From a virus, in the IMG/VR virus record IMGVR_UViG_3300042112_000233, positions 1-43,101 of that record: DNA of 43,101 bases; one strand, given 5' to 3'. How positions within the stretch are numbered: position 1 is the first letter of the stretch; the number at the start of each line of letters is the position of its first letter. Below the pieces are notes generated by a model. It searched no databases. It was not told where the DNA came from and saw only the letters and a list, made by a program, of their open reading frames with translations. Positions 31,601 through 40,636 of the stretch are shown piece after piece. Position numbers and translations under genes: made by a program.

Positions 31601-34600
31601 GAAACTCCGGCAGGGAGGCCGACCGATTCAACACCTTGAGGGCTTTGTTTAGCGCCTCCGGGTACTCCTTGCTTCCCTTCTCCTTTTCCGCCAGCGACTT
31701 CCACTGGCTCAGTAATGCGACCATCTCCGACTTGTTCGTTGCTAGCGTCCGAGAAGCGCTTTCCAACAGACTCAAGATCTCCACTTCTAAACTCCTTGTT
31801 CAAGAACTGATAAATGTCCATGTTCTTAGCTAAGAACTTGGCAAAGCTGTTCTTTACGTCTGCCAGATCAAACCCAGGCATCGTCTCTAAATACATAATG
31901 TCGCGTTGCATTTCCTTAGCAAAATCTGAACCATGATTACGTACTTTAAAATGCGCTAATTCATGGATCATCGTGCCAATCATGGATACAGCAATTTGGG
32001 CAGGCGTTCCCTTATCTTCTAAATCCGTAGACGCAGGGTTTAAGAAAGACCCACTAAACGGAACACGTATACTTACCCCAAGATACTCTTTATCAAAACT
32101 TACTCCAATTGCTTCTTTTTCTAAGTTAGCGTAACTTGGGTCAGATATTACCAACACTTCACGCAACTGCATGAATATATCGCCTACTTCTTTTAAGTAA
32201 GCATCAAACCGAGCGCCAAATTTTTCTCGTGCTACCGCCGTAAACGGTACTGTACCGCCAATGATGACTCCGGTGTCATCTTTCTCGTAATTAATAACAT
32301 CTGTTCGAGATATGGATGATGCGTTTAATTCATCCGCACTTAGTTTTTTAGCAAGGTTGTCGTGAACCATGACCCGTGTTGAGTCAATTTTGTCTTGTGG
32401 AATTTTAAGTTCATCAATATCTATTTTAACTTTAGACAAATCGTCTACGGACAACTCTGGGACTTGCCTGTTATTAATAGACATTACCCCATCTTTGACT
32501 TCTACTTTGTCCGTAGGTTTAATGAGTGTAAGCCCAGTTGGGGCTGGTGGTATTTCAGGCTTAAGCTCTTCAGGAGAACTTAATTTACCATCAGGTTCTA
32601 TATACTGCACCACCCCAAAACTTTGTACCTCTTTACCATACTCAGCTTGAGCAAACGTAAGAGTTATGTAGTTGAAAATATTATCAAAATCTTTTTGAGC
32701 AACAGGGGAAAATCTTTGCCTATTTAAATCAAATGGATAGCCAGGGTCTTCTGGTTTTACATTTTCGTTAGGTGATACGTCAATGTAAAAATTTCTTTTA
32801 ATCTTTTTTCCGTCATACCCAGGTTTGTCTTTAATTGCAGTACCAAATTGATATATGCCATTTGACAATATATAAGTATTTTCAAAAGGTGCGTAAGGTA
32901 ATTCGTCTTTTGATATATAAATACGTGCTTCGCCCCAATTAAATTTAACTTTAGAAAAGACAGTATATTCATCTATTGGGAAAGCATTGCCTAACGGAAG
33001 TGTACTGTAGCCCCAGCCTTGGTCTAACAGCACATTAATATTTTCAAACAACGGACTATGCTCAAGAGAATTACTACGTGCTAAGTTCCATGTATTAAAT
33101 GATATATCTTTGGTTTCCCCAGTTGATTCATCAAGGTAAGTTTCAGGGATTACAACACGTATTAACGTACCATGCCCTTCAGGAAATGTTGAATTTATAT
33201 ACTGTTTAACAACTTTAGGGTCGGAAGTAATTTCAATTTTAGGAGATTTACTGGGGTCATCAAACGATTCTTTAAGCTCGTCTCCACTCGTAACCATACG
33301 AGCTATGTCGCCATTGTTTAAAGACAATACTTCTAATTCTTTGTTTTCAAACAAGAACAACATTTTTGCAACGCCAAGTCCACCGGACGCACGTTTTGTC
33401 TTTTTTACAGTCCCAGCAATTTGTAAAAATTGATTGCCCATAACACTAGCTGGCATACCAGGGCCGTCATCAATAACAGTAATAGACCTATTTGCTCCAT
33501 CTATTTTTATTTTTACGTTACCTGTCGTTTGAATCCCTTCTTCAAAACCACCCTTAATTGCGTCAAAAGAATTTTGAAACAATTCTTTGATTGACACTTC
33601 AGCTATTTTGTCTGGGGTACCATAAAGCTTAGCGCCCAACATTTTTGCCATGCGCTTTACATTTGCAGAAGGCGTAGCTGTTATTGTTTTTGAAGCTGGC
33701 TTCTTTGCAGCCAACGATGGTTTCTGTTGTTGTGCACGTTCTTTAGCTGTCTTAAGCTGCCTACCGCGCAGGCCAATAACTTCTTGTGCAGGCCGAACCT
33801 GCATGGATGCAATCCTGTCGGTGATGTCGAACAAATCAGCAAGCGCGTTGAATTGATTAGGTGCAAGCCCAAGAATCTTACGAACAGCTTCAACAAACTT
33901 AGTAAACAGTGTCTTGTCTCGACCTGTTGAGCTATACCTAGCTGGCGTTTTAACTGATTTAAGAAACTTAACAAAGTATGGGTTAGATGTGCCGTAGGCT
34001 GCAAACTCACGGGGGCTATCAAATACGTTAAGTGTTTCGCCAAGCTCAAGCACTTCGGGATCAATAGTGCCGTCTTTTACCGCTTCGTCGTATGCTTGCT
34101 GAGCAAGCATCATCGTTTCTTGCAGCTCTGCGTACCCTTGTACTAGCGGGTCTTTGCTTACCCCAGCAATAACGCCTTGGGTTTCTGCCATGTTCTCGGC
34201 AGTAATTAACTTCTTATCGAGCGCAGCATGGGCACTCTCATGCAGCATGTCTACATTGTTAATACTTTGCTGATCACCAAACGAAGCACCACGTAAATAT
34301 ATAGTCGGCTGACCGTACGCTGGGCCGACGTACATGGCATTAGCAACATCCCAGCTATCTTTTAGTGCTGGGTTATCTGCAATTTGTTTTGGTAGTGGCG
34401 TGTTCTGTTCAAGCACAACAACAGGCACGTTCGTAGCTACAGACTTAAATCTGTTAGCCAGTGCTTTTTGTAAGTCGTCACCTGTTTGTGCAACAACCGT
34501 TAACCCTTGAACAGCGTTGTTGACTTTATTTAGGCGCTCATTAACAGGCGCACCACTTAATGCAGTCGAAGGGCTTGCACTTTCAAATGGACGTTGATAC

Positions 34601-37227
34601 GGGAAAAATAAATATTGCTGACCTGTTGAGCTTTTAAACGTAATACCGTCATACCCCTTATCAGATGCAGTTTGCATCAAGGTAGACATTTTTGCCGATT
34701 CGGGCAGACCAAGCTTTACCTTAGCTTGGTTCATAGTCGGCGCAATCAATAGACTTTCAAAGTCAACTTGTTCTAATTCTGGGGGTTTATTTTCTTTACC
34801 ATACGCTGCTGCTGTTTCTTCATTGTCTACATACGTAATGAAACCATTACCTGTTAAAACAGGAAAAAGATCAAATGTTGCTGCGCCTCGTTTTTGCCGA
34901 GTAACTTGCCGTTCAATATCTTTTACTAATTCGTCAAGGTCTTCATCAGCGTAGTTGGCTATTGTTTCTTTGTTTACTTCTGGGTCGATCTCATTGGCAA
35001 AACCCGTAAGTTTGTCTGACTCTAGTTTCCTAGCTTCTTCTGTGAGTTCTGAAAGTCGTTTGATAGCCTTGGCTCTAGGAGTTTCTGCGGCAGGTTCTGC
35101 CACTTCTGCTCCTTCAACAGGCGTTGCTGCTCGCGTTTCTTCTGCTTCGACGGTTTCTGTGGGCGCAGTGACACTGGGGGCTTCCTCTTTAGGCGTTGGC
35201 TTTTCAACTAAAACTGAACGGACAAGATTGGCGTCTTTTGCAGAAACTACACCTTCTGCTTCTAACTGCTCAAGAATACGTTGTGCGCGGTTGTACCCAA
35301 CTCTTAACCCACGTTGAATTAACGAAACGCTTGCTCGTTGGCTTTCAATTACTAGATTTTTTGCTTGGTCGTACAGCGTATCGCGTGTAGTTTTTAATTC
35401 AGCAGGTGGAGGCTCTTCTCGTGGTACAGTTGGTTTAGCAGCAGGCTCAGCGCCTGCCACTCCAGTGTCGATAGATGGTGCAACTCCTCCGGGGGGCTCT
35501 GCTCCAGGGGGTCCGCCAGAAATTGAAACGCCCTCTCCACCTCCTGCAACGGTAGGTTCAATAACATCTTCTGCACCTGCTGCATCTGCGGCCTCCTCAT
35601 CAGCGACCCGTTTTTTGGCTAACGCAATAGCTTCAGCTTTAGTGCTAACGATATTATTGTCAAGTAGCTCCCCAGCGTAAGCCTGCACTCTTGGGTCATC
35701 ATCAGGTATAACCAACCCTTCGCGTAGCTTTGCTTTTCTTTCTTCTTCAGCTTCGGTTTCACGCCTTTGAGCTTCTACGGCTAATGCGTTTACCCGCATG
35801 GTGGCAATTTTTCTGGCGTCTTCTTCAGCCATCCCACGAGTCTGAACAAGCTGCTGAGTTAAAGCATTTATTTGTTGTTCTTTAGTTAGCTCTGCATCAA
35901 GCGTGCGTTCTTTGCGCTCTGGTGGAGCAACGTCAGTTTTTATTTCTGGTTCTACACGAGGAACAGCCCCAGGCTCCACAGTCGGCACACGTTGTGCCTC
36001 AAGTTGTTTTGCTTCACGTAAGGCACCTCTAGCTTCTAGGGGTGCAGTAAATGTTTCCGCTATACCTTCTAGCAAAATATCAGCAGGTTTAAATTCTTCC
36101 CCAGCAACTTTTTGCGCTAATGCTTCACCACCCGCGCCACCACCCGCTTGAAGTGCTAATTCTTTTGCCCAAGCCGATACGGTTGCTTTTCTTGCTGCAT
36201 TACCTGCGAGCTTTCCTTCTGCAATAAGTTGTCGAGCTGGTTGAGCAAATCGCCCAGCAAGTCCAGCAGTTAACCCATCAACAGCACCAACAACCAAACC
36301 GCGTTTTGCGGCTCGGTCTTTCATTTCTGCAATTATTTTTGGATCAGAAAGTGCTTTACCTACTTGCTCTGCGTTTAACAGATCAACACCTTTGTCCTGA
36401 AGTACGTCAGCCATAACACTGCCATACTCCAACCCGCCCGAACCAAGACCAGTTGCAATTCCTCTAGTAACCGCAGACGCCCCAAGAAAAGGAGCCATCG
36501 CCGCCATGCTTGGCGCAGACACAAGTAAAGAATCCACAAGCATCGTAAAAGTAGCCCGTGGATTAAGAGCTAAGTTTGTTGCTGCCTCTCCAAATGTTTT
36601 GGAGTCGGCAATCTTCATCATGCCTTCTTGTATATCAGCTTCAGGGGCAGCGGCGGCACGCTGCTTTGCGTTTCTAGCTAATAAGCGCCCAGCATCATCA
36701 GGATCAATAGCGCCTGTCTGGAACAAATAACTTGTAGCTACATCACTAAGACTAGCCCCTGCGCGTTTGAACGCATCCGTTGTGGCTTTGACTGCGCCTT
36801 TTTCAGGGGATGGTTTGATTTCGCCAGATGGAGTAGTAGACACCGCAGTGCCAGGGGGTATAGCTTCGGTTTTAAAATAATCACTACCACGAGCTTGCCC
36901 GTGTTTAATAATTTCGGGCCATTTAATTCCAGCCTGTTCAAACCGCTGCCGAACCAACTCAGCAGGCGCACCTTCTTCAATTAGGTTTACTGCGTCATCA
37001 AGAGCTTCTGTTTTTGACTTATACGGCTGCGGTTGTGCTGCTGGTGCGGACGTAGTCGGCGTAGTGGGTTTTGCAGCTACTTCATCCACCATCCATTCGT
37101 TGTTAACCAAATAGGCTTTTGCCCCGGTTTTTGGATTAGTGGCTGTCTGGGTTATGGGCACCCATTGGTTACCAACCAGCGCAACGCTTTCCCCAGTTTG
37201 GGGGTTAGTAGCTGTTTGAAGTGCCAT
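28663..37227 (-). CDS. Giant polyvalent (PLxRFG-type) putative ejection protein
   Basis: This 2854-residue protein is the last gene of the late block. The N-terminus carries two tandem copies of a 23-residue repeat (QTATNPxTG...). An FtsK gamma-like winged helix (SLIQRGLRVGYNRAQRILEQ) lies near 629-665, an ART/PolyVal-like region near 790-885, and HESAH at 996-1000. A GHKL-type ATPase region has KELFQNSFDA near 1213-1222, DDGPGM at 1253-1258 and GGLGVAK near 1278-1284. A second zinc motif, HELAH with a later His (1755-1765), is SprT-like. PLMRDGDFW near 2100 resembles PLxRFG, and a hydrophobic stretch lies near 2530-2563. Large polyvalent proteins of this type are thought to be injected with phage DNA and to counter host defences. 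The domain calls are by eye; injection is inferred. Confidence 0.85.
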   Translation of the reverse strand: MALQTATNPQTGESVALVGNQWVPITQTATNPKTGAKAYLVNNEWMVDEVAAKPTTPTTSAPAAQPQPYKSKTEALDDAVNLIEEGAPAELVRQRFEQAGIKWPEIIKHGQARGSDYFKTEAIPPGTAVSTTPSGEIKPSPEKGAVKATTDAFKRAGASLSDVATSYLFQTGAIDPDDAGRLLARNAKQRAAAAPEADIQEGMMKIADSKTFGEAATNLALNPRATFTMLVDSLLVSAPSMAAMAPFLGASAVTRGIATGLGSGGLEYGSVMADVLQDKGVDLLNAEQVGKALSDPKIIAEMKDRAAKRGLVVGAVDGLTAGLAGRFAQPARQLIAEGKLAGNAARKATVSAWAKELALQAGGGAGGEALAQKVAGEEFKPADILLEGIAETFTAPLEARGALREAKQLEAQRVPTVEPGAVPRVEPEIKTDVAPPERKERTLDAELTKEQQINALTQQLVQTRGMAEEDARKIATMRVNALAVEAQRRETEAEEERKAKLREGLVIPDDDPRVQAYAGELLDNNIVSTKAEAIALAKKRVADEEAADAAGAEDVIEPTVAGGGEGVSISGGPPGAEPPGGVAPSIDTGVAGAEPAAKPTVPREEPPPAELKTTRDTLYDQAKNLVIESQRASVSLIQRGLRVGYNRAQRILEQLEAEGVVSAKDANLVRSVLVEKPTPKEEAPSVTAPTETVEAEETRAATPVEGAEVAEPAAETPRAKAIKRLSELTEEARKLESDKLTGFANEIDPEVNKETIANYADEDLDELVKDIERQVTRQKRGAATFDLFPVLTGNGFITYVDNEETAAAYGKENKPPELEQVDFESLLIAPTMNQAKVKLGLPESAKMSTLMQTASDKGYDGITFKSSTGQQYLFFPYQRPFESASPSTALSGAPVNERLNKVNNAVQGLTVVAQTGDDLQKALANRFKSVATNVPVVVLEQNTPLPKQIADNPALKDSWDVANAMYVGPAYGQPTIYLRGASFGDQQSINNVDMLHESAHAALDKKLITAENMAETQGVIAGVSKDPLVQGYAELQETMMLAQQAYDEAVKDGTIDPEVLELGETLNVFDSPREFAAYGTSNPYFVKFLKSVKTPARYSSTGRDKTLFTKFVEAVRKILGLAPNQFNALADLFDITDRIASMQVRPAQEVIGLRGRQLKTAKERAQQQKPSLAAKKPASKTITATPSANVKRMAKMLGAKLYGTPDKIAEVSIKELFQNSFDAIKGGFEEGIQTTGNVKIKIDGANRSITVIDDGPGMPASVMGNQFLQIAGTVKKTKRASGGLGVAKMLFLFENKELEVLSLNNGDIARMVTSGDELKESFDDPSKSPKIEITSDPKVVKQYINSTFPEGHGTLIRVVIPETYLDESTGETKDISFNTWNLARSNSLEHSPLFENINVLLDQGWGYSTLPLGNAFPIDEYTVFSKVKFNWGEARIYISKDELPYAPFENTYILSNGIYQFGTAIKDKPGYDGKKIKRNFYIDVSPNENVKPEDPGYPFDLNRQRFSPVAQKDFDNIFNYITLTFAQAEYGKEVQSFGVVQYIEPDGKLSSPEELKPEIPPAPTGLTLIKPTDKVEVKDGVMSINNRQVPELSVDDLSKVKIDIDELKIPQDKIDSTRVMVHDNLAKKLSADELNASSISRTDVINYEKDDTGVIIGGTVPFTAVAREKFGARFDAYLKEVGDIFMQLREVLVISDPSYANLEKEAIGVSFDKEYLGVSIRVPFSGSFLNPASTDLEDKGTPAQIAVSMIGTMIHELAHFKVRNHGSDFAKEMQRDIMYLETMPGFDLADVKNSFAKFLAKNMDIYQFLNKEFRSGDLESVGKRFSDASNEQVGDGRITEPVEVAGGKGEGKQGVPGGAKQSPQGVESVGLPAGVSGEAAERRAARTQKEIDNAVDEAVEKYETSKRAEGLAKQASLIYKLRNGKNIFPALAAIWRGTNYRIRQGLVKPVTNDFLAEWAGKDIPRLLEVNKQLQQLSGMAQKLMGAAADLSRSINNAFSQDPTLRAKLDEITKVTTLAQVDPTAEIRSERINKMFESLGPEGKRIYNDVKQYYDDMAELYSSLLDDQINDANIPPEAKKKLLASIRKMYEGEGRLDPYFPLMRDGDFWLSVYVGNTKQFFMFPTMAERDAVAAQMAADRKDDLDNLLETKRFEIGNDLRKLRESSTRAINGQHPSAILKATFDLIDNADFTDITAREDMKDAVYQLYLRTMPEQSFRKQFIARKGYAGFRTDLLRDFNETSLRMSLQLARLKYAPKLRNTLSAARDSIQNRPELEPFVSQMETRVAQTLNPNIPGVLDKIASFVNKASFIYYLSGASSALLQPLGIVQTGIPILGARHGYGATAAEMTKLMKIWDQYGVMRKTATGSSVWSPPSIMNASGLTADERAAVESMLARDVTQNTYARALFDYKNVPTEEFGSVAQRGKYYANMVVGGLLHSTERLSREILFLASYRLSKRKNPNIPEEDAIDQAVQDTNDALGNYGEYNRPMIMRNAGGKIMLQFQMYPLHVTLYLMKNFKRMIPFLNKEGKAEAAKIFWGTMASTWMLAGAAGLPMFSAVMGLLGWAWGNADDDEKPKDVKDLSFELWFRTIFLPEVLGDYKINGKSLSEIVERGPMNALTGWDLSSRTQLNDLWFRDIKETKTPREELQAYAIEKAGPGVNMVLNLADSYEAFRNGDYQKGVEKMSPALIRNFILTHKYATEGAKDNKGAQILSKDAFTTGELVGQAIGFRSDLLANTQNVTFKLIGIQQRIENERQKLFDNIDREYRKQNFKAYNQLITKDLVEFNKKYPSFKIEADQLQDSLERRAKDRGESWRGLRLSEKNAALLAPAATVSRKAVAEREREAKKIPTEGRE
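28667..28692 (+). terminator. Intrinsic terminator of the rightward block
   Basis: TCCCGAC (28667-28673) and GTCGGGA (28679-28685) form a 7-bp stem with a 5-nt loop, then seven T. It lies 62 bp past the last rightward gene and inside the 3' end of the convergent giant gene. Confidence 0.92.
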
Positions 37228-37232
37228 AATTT

Positions 37233-38849
37233 TTAACGTGAGTTAGGAACAAACCCAGGGGGTGGGGGTGGGGTATTTGACCTTTGTGGATAGGGTATAG
37301 CACCGGGGGGCATACCGCCACTAGCTGGGAACCGTGCACGTACTGCGTCTTCTAGTTCCTTCTTTTCCGTAGCACTAGCTTCAATATATGTAGGGTCGTA
37401 TCTTAGTCTATTCATCGCCTCGCTTAATGTTTTGGAGTTAAACACTTCAGCTCGCAGCATACTTGCTGCTGCACTTGTACGCCTAGACCCAAGTAATGCG
37501 TTTTCTGCTAGCCCAAACGCTTTGTCTCTTAGTTGTGCATCGGATTTTCTTTGGTCTAGAGGAAGCCTAGCGTTTTCTTCTTTCAGTACCTCATAGGCAA
37601 CGTTAGCACGAGTTTGTAAATCAGTTTTACCTCCACGTTCAGCTTTTGCAATTTCGGCCCGTACCTTTGCTAATAGAATCTCATTTCTAGCATCTGCTAT
37701 TTGTTCTCTAGACCTTCTATCAGCCGCTGCTATTTGCTGTCTTGCTTCGGCTTGTGTTTTGGCTACTTCTTCTTTGAGTTGTAGATCACCAATCTTCTGT
37801 TCTGCACCCAGAGCAGTAGAGATAACACCTTTGCGGAGTTCAAACGCTTTGGCCAAATCAGATTCCGCACTGGCGACAAGTTCATTAGCACGTTTAGTAC
37901 GGCCACGTTCTTCTTCAAAATCAGCAAGAGCTTCTTTACGTTTGGCTTCTGCCATATACATAGCTGCTTTACTAGCACGATCTCCGTAGGCTGCTTGTTG
38001 GGCATTTACACCTTTAGCCATACCAAGGATTACATCCGAAACTCTACGCCCACGTTCAGTGGGTATACCGGCAACAATCCCAGAAAGTAAATCAGGTTCC
38101 TTACCTAATATGGCTTTAACTGTTTGCTCGTCTAGTCCAGCAATACCTTGTTTAAACTTTTCATACTGCCCACGATCTTTTGCTTCGGCTTCTTCTAAGC
38201 GCCGTTTCTTTTCTTCGGGGGAAAGACGCGCTGATTTTTCAGCCTCTTCAAGCTCGGCTACACCACTTCTAATTCTGCCAATTGTTGAACGTATGGGGTC
38301 TTCTTCAACTTCAGGTAAAGGTTCTTCTTTTTCTAACCCAGCAAGTGCTAGTAGCCCCGGCCTACTTGGAGTGTATTGCCCTACCATACCTCTACTTGCA
38401 TACCCTTCAACATCGCCACCACCAGCAAATACGATCCCGCCATCCATAGCGGTAAACATATCAGGGCGCATAGGTAAAGCAGCTACACCCATCTCTCGTG
38501 CTTGAAGTTCTTGAGCTTTTTTAGCCATAAGCGCACCAGCTAAACCTAGCTGTTGTTCTTTTTGTTGTAATGCTTGCATGGCCTGCTGAATCTGCATGTC
38601 CTTCTGTTGAAAGATAGTTGAGTCGCTTACCTTATTGTTCATAGCTTGTTGGCGCTGACTAGCCGCACCACTAGACCCACGTTCTGCCAAAGCTAATGCA
38701 GGCGCACCCCCCGGTCCTGGAGTGGCTTGTCCTGTCGGTTGAGGAGGAGTACCTGCTGCATAATTTTGCAGCACACCCCCAGGCATCTTTGACATTGCTG
38801 CCTGAACTTGGGGGCCGTCGGGTGGGAATGGAATCGGCATATCAGTCAC
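37233..38849 (-). CDS. Putative internal virion protein with coiled coil
   Basis: This 538-residue protein has a Gly/Pro/Ala-rich start (MTDMPIPFPPDGPQVQAAMS), a long Gln-rich helical stretch (residues 65-120) and the motif MDGGIVFAGGGDVEGYASRG near 133-152, common in phage internal or scaffold-like proteins. The middle is a long charged coiled coil. It lies 5 bp before the giant gene in the late block, so it is probably also a head-internal or ejected protein. The precise role is not recognised. Confidence 0.72.
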   Translation of the reverse strand: MTDMPIPFPPDGPQVQAAMSKMPGGVLQNYAAGTPPQPTGQATPGPGGAPALALAERGSSGAASQRQQAMNNKVSDSTIFQQKDMQIQQAMQALQQKEQQLGLAGALMAKKAQELQAREMGVAALPMRPDMFTAMDGGIVFAGGGDVEGYASRGMVGQYTPSRPGLLALAGLEKEEPLPEVEEDPIRSTIGRIRSGVAELEEAEKSARLSPEEKKRRLEEAEAKDRGQYEKFKQGIAGLDEQTVKAILGKEPDLLSGIVAGIPTERGRRVSDVILGMAKGVNAQQAAYGDRASKAAMYMAEAKRKEALADFEEERGRTKRANELVASAESDLAKAFELRKGVISTALGAEQKIGDLQLKEEVAKTQAEARQQIAAADRRSREQIADARNEILLAKVRAEIAKAERGGKTDLQTRANVAYEVLKEENARLPLDQRKSDAQLRDKAFGLAENALLGSRRTSAAASMLRAEVFNSKTLSEAMNRLRYDPTYIEASATEKKELEDAVRARFPASGGMPPGAIPYPQRSNTPPPPPGFVPNSR

Positions 38850-38852
38850 CTA

Positions 38853-40634
38853 TTAGCCAGGAGGAAGCCCAAGAGCTTTTCTAAGGTCTGCCATATAAGT
38901 TGGATTATTAATGATGCTGTTTACTAAAGAAACACCGCCAGCACCGCCAGCAATTGCTTCAGCTAACGAGCTAGTTCCAGTATCTCCAGCTTTAATTGGC
39001 AAACCTGTCAAAAGTTGACTAGCATACCCAAGCTCACGAAATGGGTCTAAGTAAGTATCACGCGCTTGCGTGTACTCAAATTGACGAGTGGCTTCAGCAG
39101 CACGATTGGCTTCCGCAAGTTGTTGCAGTGCAAGATTAGCTGCAAACTGATCGCCTCTAGCTGTAGCTTCTTCAGCACGTTGTTGTAAGTCTCGTGCAAG
39201 TTGTTGGTACTGAGCTTCATTCGCAGCACCTGTTAATCCTTGCCTACCAGCTTCCTGTCTTGCTCTTTCAGTCTCAACACCTGCGGTTAACTTGCGACCC
39301 TCTTCGGCTTCAAACGCACGAAGCGCAGCGTCATAAGCTTCTTTCTGACCTTTACCGTAAATGTCACCGATCTGCGTTGCAAGGTTTCTACCTAACTCGT
39401 TTTCAGCAAGAATACTTCTAGACCCACCAAAAGCACCGGCTTGTGAAAATTTTGCAGCCTGAGATTGTCTTGCAAGTTCAGCTTGGCGTTTAGCTTCACG
39501 GACTTGTGGATCAGTAACTGCGGTTGCATATGGGTTAGTAAAACGACTAATTGCGGCTGGGTCAAATGAACCTGTAGTAATACCTGAGTCACCGGGACCA
39601 GAGTAAATATTAGTTGGAGCGTTATAAGTAGAAGGTACAACTTGAGCACCTTGCGTTCCACCGGCAATGGTATCTGAACCTACACCCCCGCTAGTAGTAA
39701 CCGCAGCGTTGCCTACCGCACCTCCATCGTCATAGTGATCCACTAAAGACATTACCCCACCACTTTTTGCAGGTTTAGGGGCGAACGAATATTTATAGGG
39801 TTGGAACACAGCAGATTTATCTTCGCCTATGCCCATCATGGCTTCACGTCGGGCTTGAAGATCTTTTAAGGTTTGTGCTGTTTCAGTGCCATACCCTCCA
39901 GCACCTGTACCGCCAAACTGTGGGCCTGTGTACGTGGGTTCTCCGGTTACTGGGTCCACATTACGTCGTGCTAAAAGCCCAGACGCTCGTTGAAGCATAT
40001 CCTGAACGTAGTCGGTGTACCCCTCACGAAGCCCAGATTCACCTTCAACTTTTACGCCAGTATCCCCAGTAACAGATTTAAAAGGTTGTGGTTGCTGTTG
40101 CTGTGTATTAGATTTGACTAAATCAAGAACTGCTTTATTACCAACACCCGTAGTTGCTATTCGATCTGCGGCGCTTTTTAATTGAGAAAGCGGTATATCA
40201 GCAAGATTGTAGCTACCTTGGTTAGCGTCATATACTTCTTTTACAGCGTCATACCCACCTAATTTAGCAAAAGCATAAGGGTCTATTGTTCCAGTAGTCA
40301 TAGACTGCTGCATTAGCTTTGTTGCTACGTCAGGAGCTACCGTATATTTAGCTCTGATTGCCTCGTCAGATAACCCTGCGTTTATATCAGCAGCAATTTT
40401 AAATTTAGGTATATGGTCAAACTCAGCCGCGAGTGTATCAACTCGGTCCCCTACACTTTCTAATCCTTGCGTTTTAAACCACGGCGCTTCATCTGCTGTA
40501 ATGGCTCCAGCACTTATTAGATCTTCTATAGTTACACCGTGGCTCTTAAACCAAGCAATTTTTTCATCTGCTTCGTCGTAAGGTCCGCCCTTTACGCCCC
40601 AGTTAGCAGGTAAATCTTTTTCACTTATAGCCAT
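38853..40634 (-). CDS. Putative internal virion/ejection protein
   Basis: This 593-residue protein starts MAISEKDLPANWGVKGGPYD and has an N-terminal helical region, a Gly/Ser/Thr-rich middle and a strongly helical C-terminal half (about 400-510) with many Ala, Gln and Arg. The final DTYLDPFRELGYASQLLTGLP is a signature of phage structural proteins in ejection-protein positions. It is packed 2-4 bp from its neighbours. The role is inferred from position and composition. Confidence 0.7.
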   Translation of the reverse strand: MAISEKDLPANWGVKGGPYDEADEKIAWFKSHGVTIEDLISAGAITADEAPWFKTQGLESVGDRVDTLAAEFDHIPKFKIAADINAGLSDEAIRAKYTVAPDVATKLMQQSMTTGTIDPYAFAKLGGYDAVKEVYDANQGSYNLADIPLSQLKSAADRIATTGVGNKAVLDLVKSNTQQQQPQPFKSVTGDTGVKVEGESGLREGYTDYVQDMLQRASGLLARRNVDPVTGEPTYTGPQFGGTGAGGYGTETAQTLKDLQARREAMMGIGEDKSAVFQPYKYSFAPKPAKSGGVMSLVDHYDDGGAVGNAAVTTSGGVGSDTIAGGTQGAQVVPSTYNAPTNIYSGPGDSGITTGSFDPAAISRFTNPYATAVTDPQVREAKRQAELARQSQAAKFSQAGAFGGSRSILAENELGRNLATQIGDIYGKGQKEAYDAALRAFEAEEGRKLTAGVETERARQEAGRQGLTGAANEAQYQQLARDLQQRAEEATARGDQFAANLALQQLAEANRAAEATRQFEYTQARDTYLDPFRELGYASQLLTGLPIKAGDTGTSSLAEAIAGGAGGVSLVNSIINNPTYMADLRKALGLPPG

Positions 40635-40636
40635 GA

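Noticed and set aside
34248-34264. Partial match to the palindrome (TACATTGTTA) in the giant gene
   Set aside because: Only part of the core matches and the left arm is lost; chance similarity.
28663-37227. Giant protein as an N4-like virion RNA polymerase
   Set aside because: No RNA polymerase motifs seen; the domain set fits polyvalent proteins.
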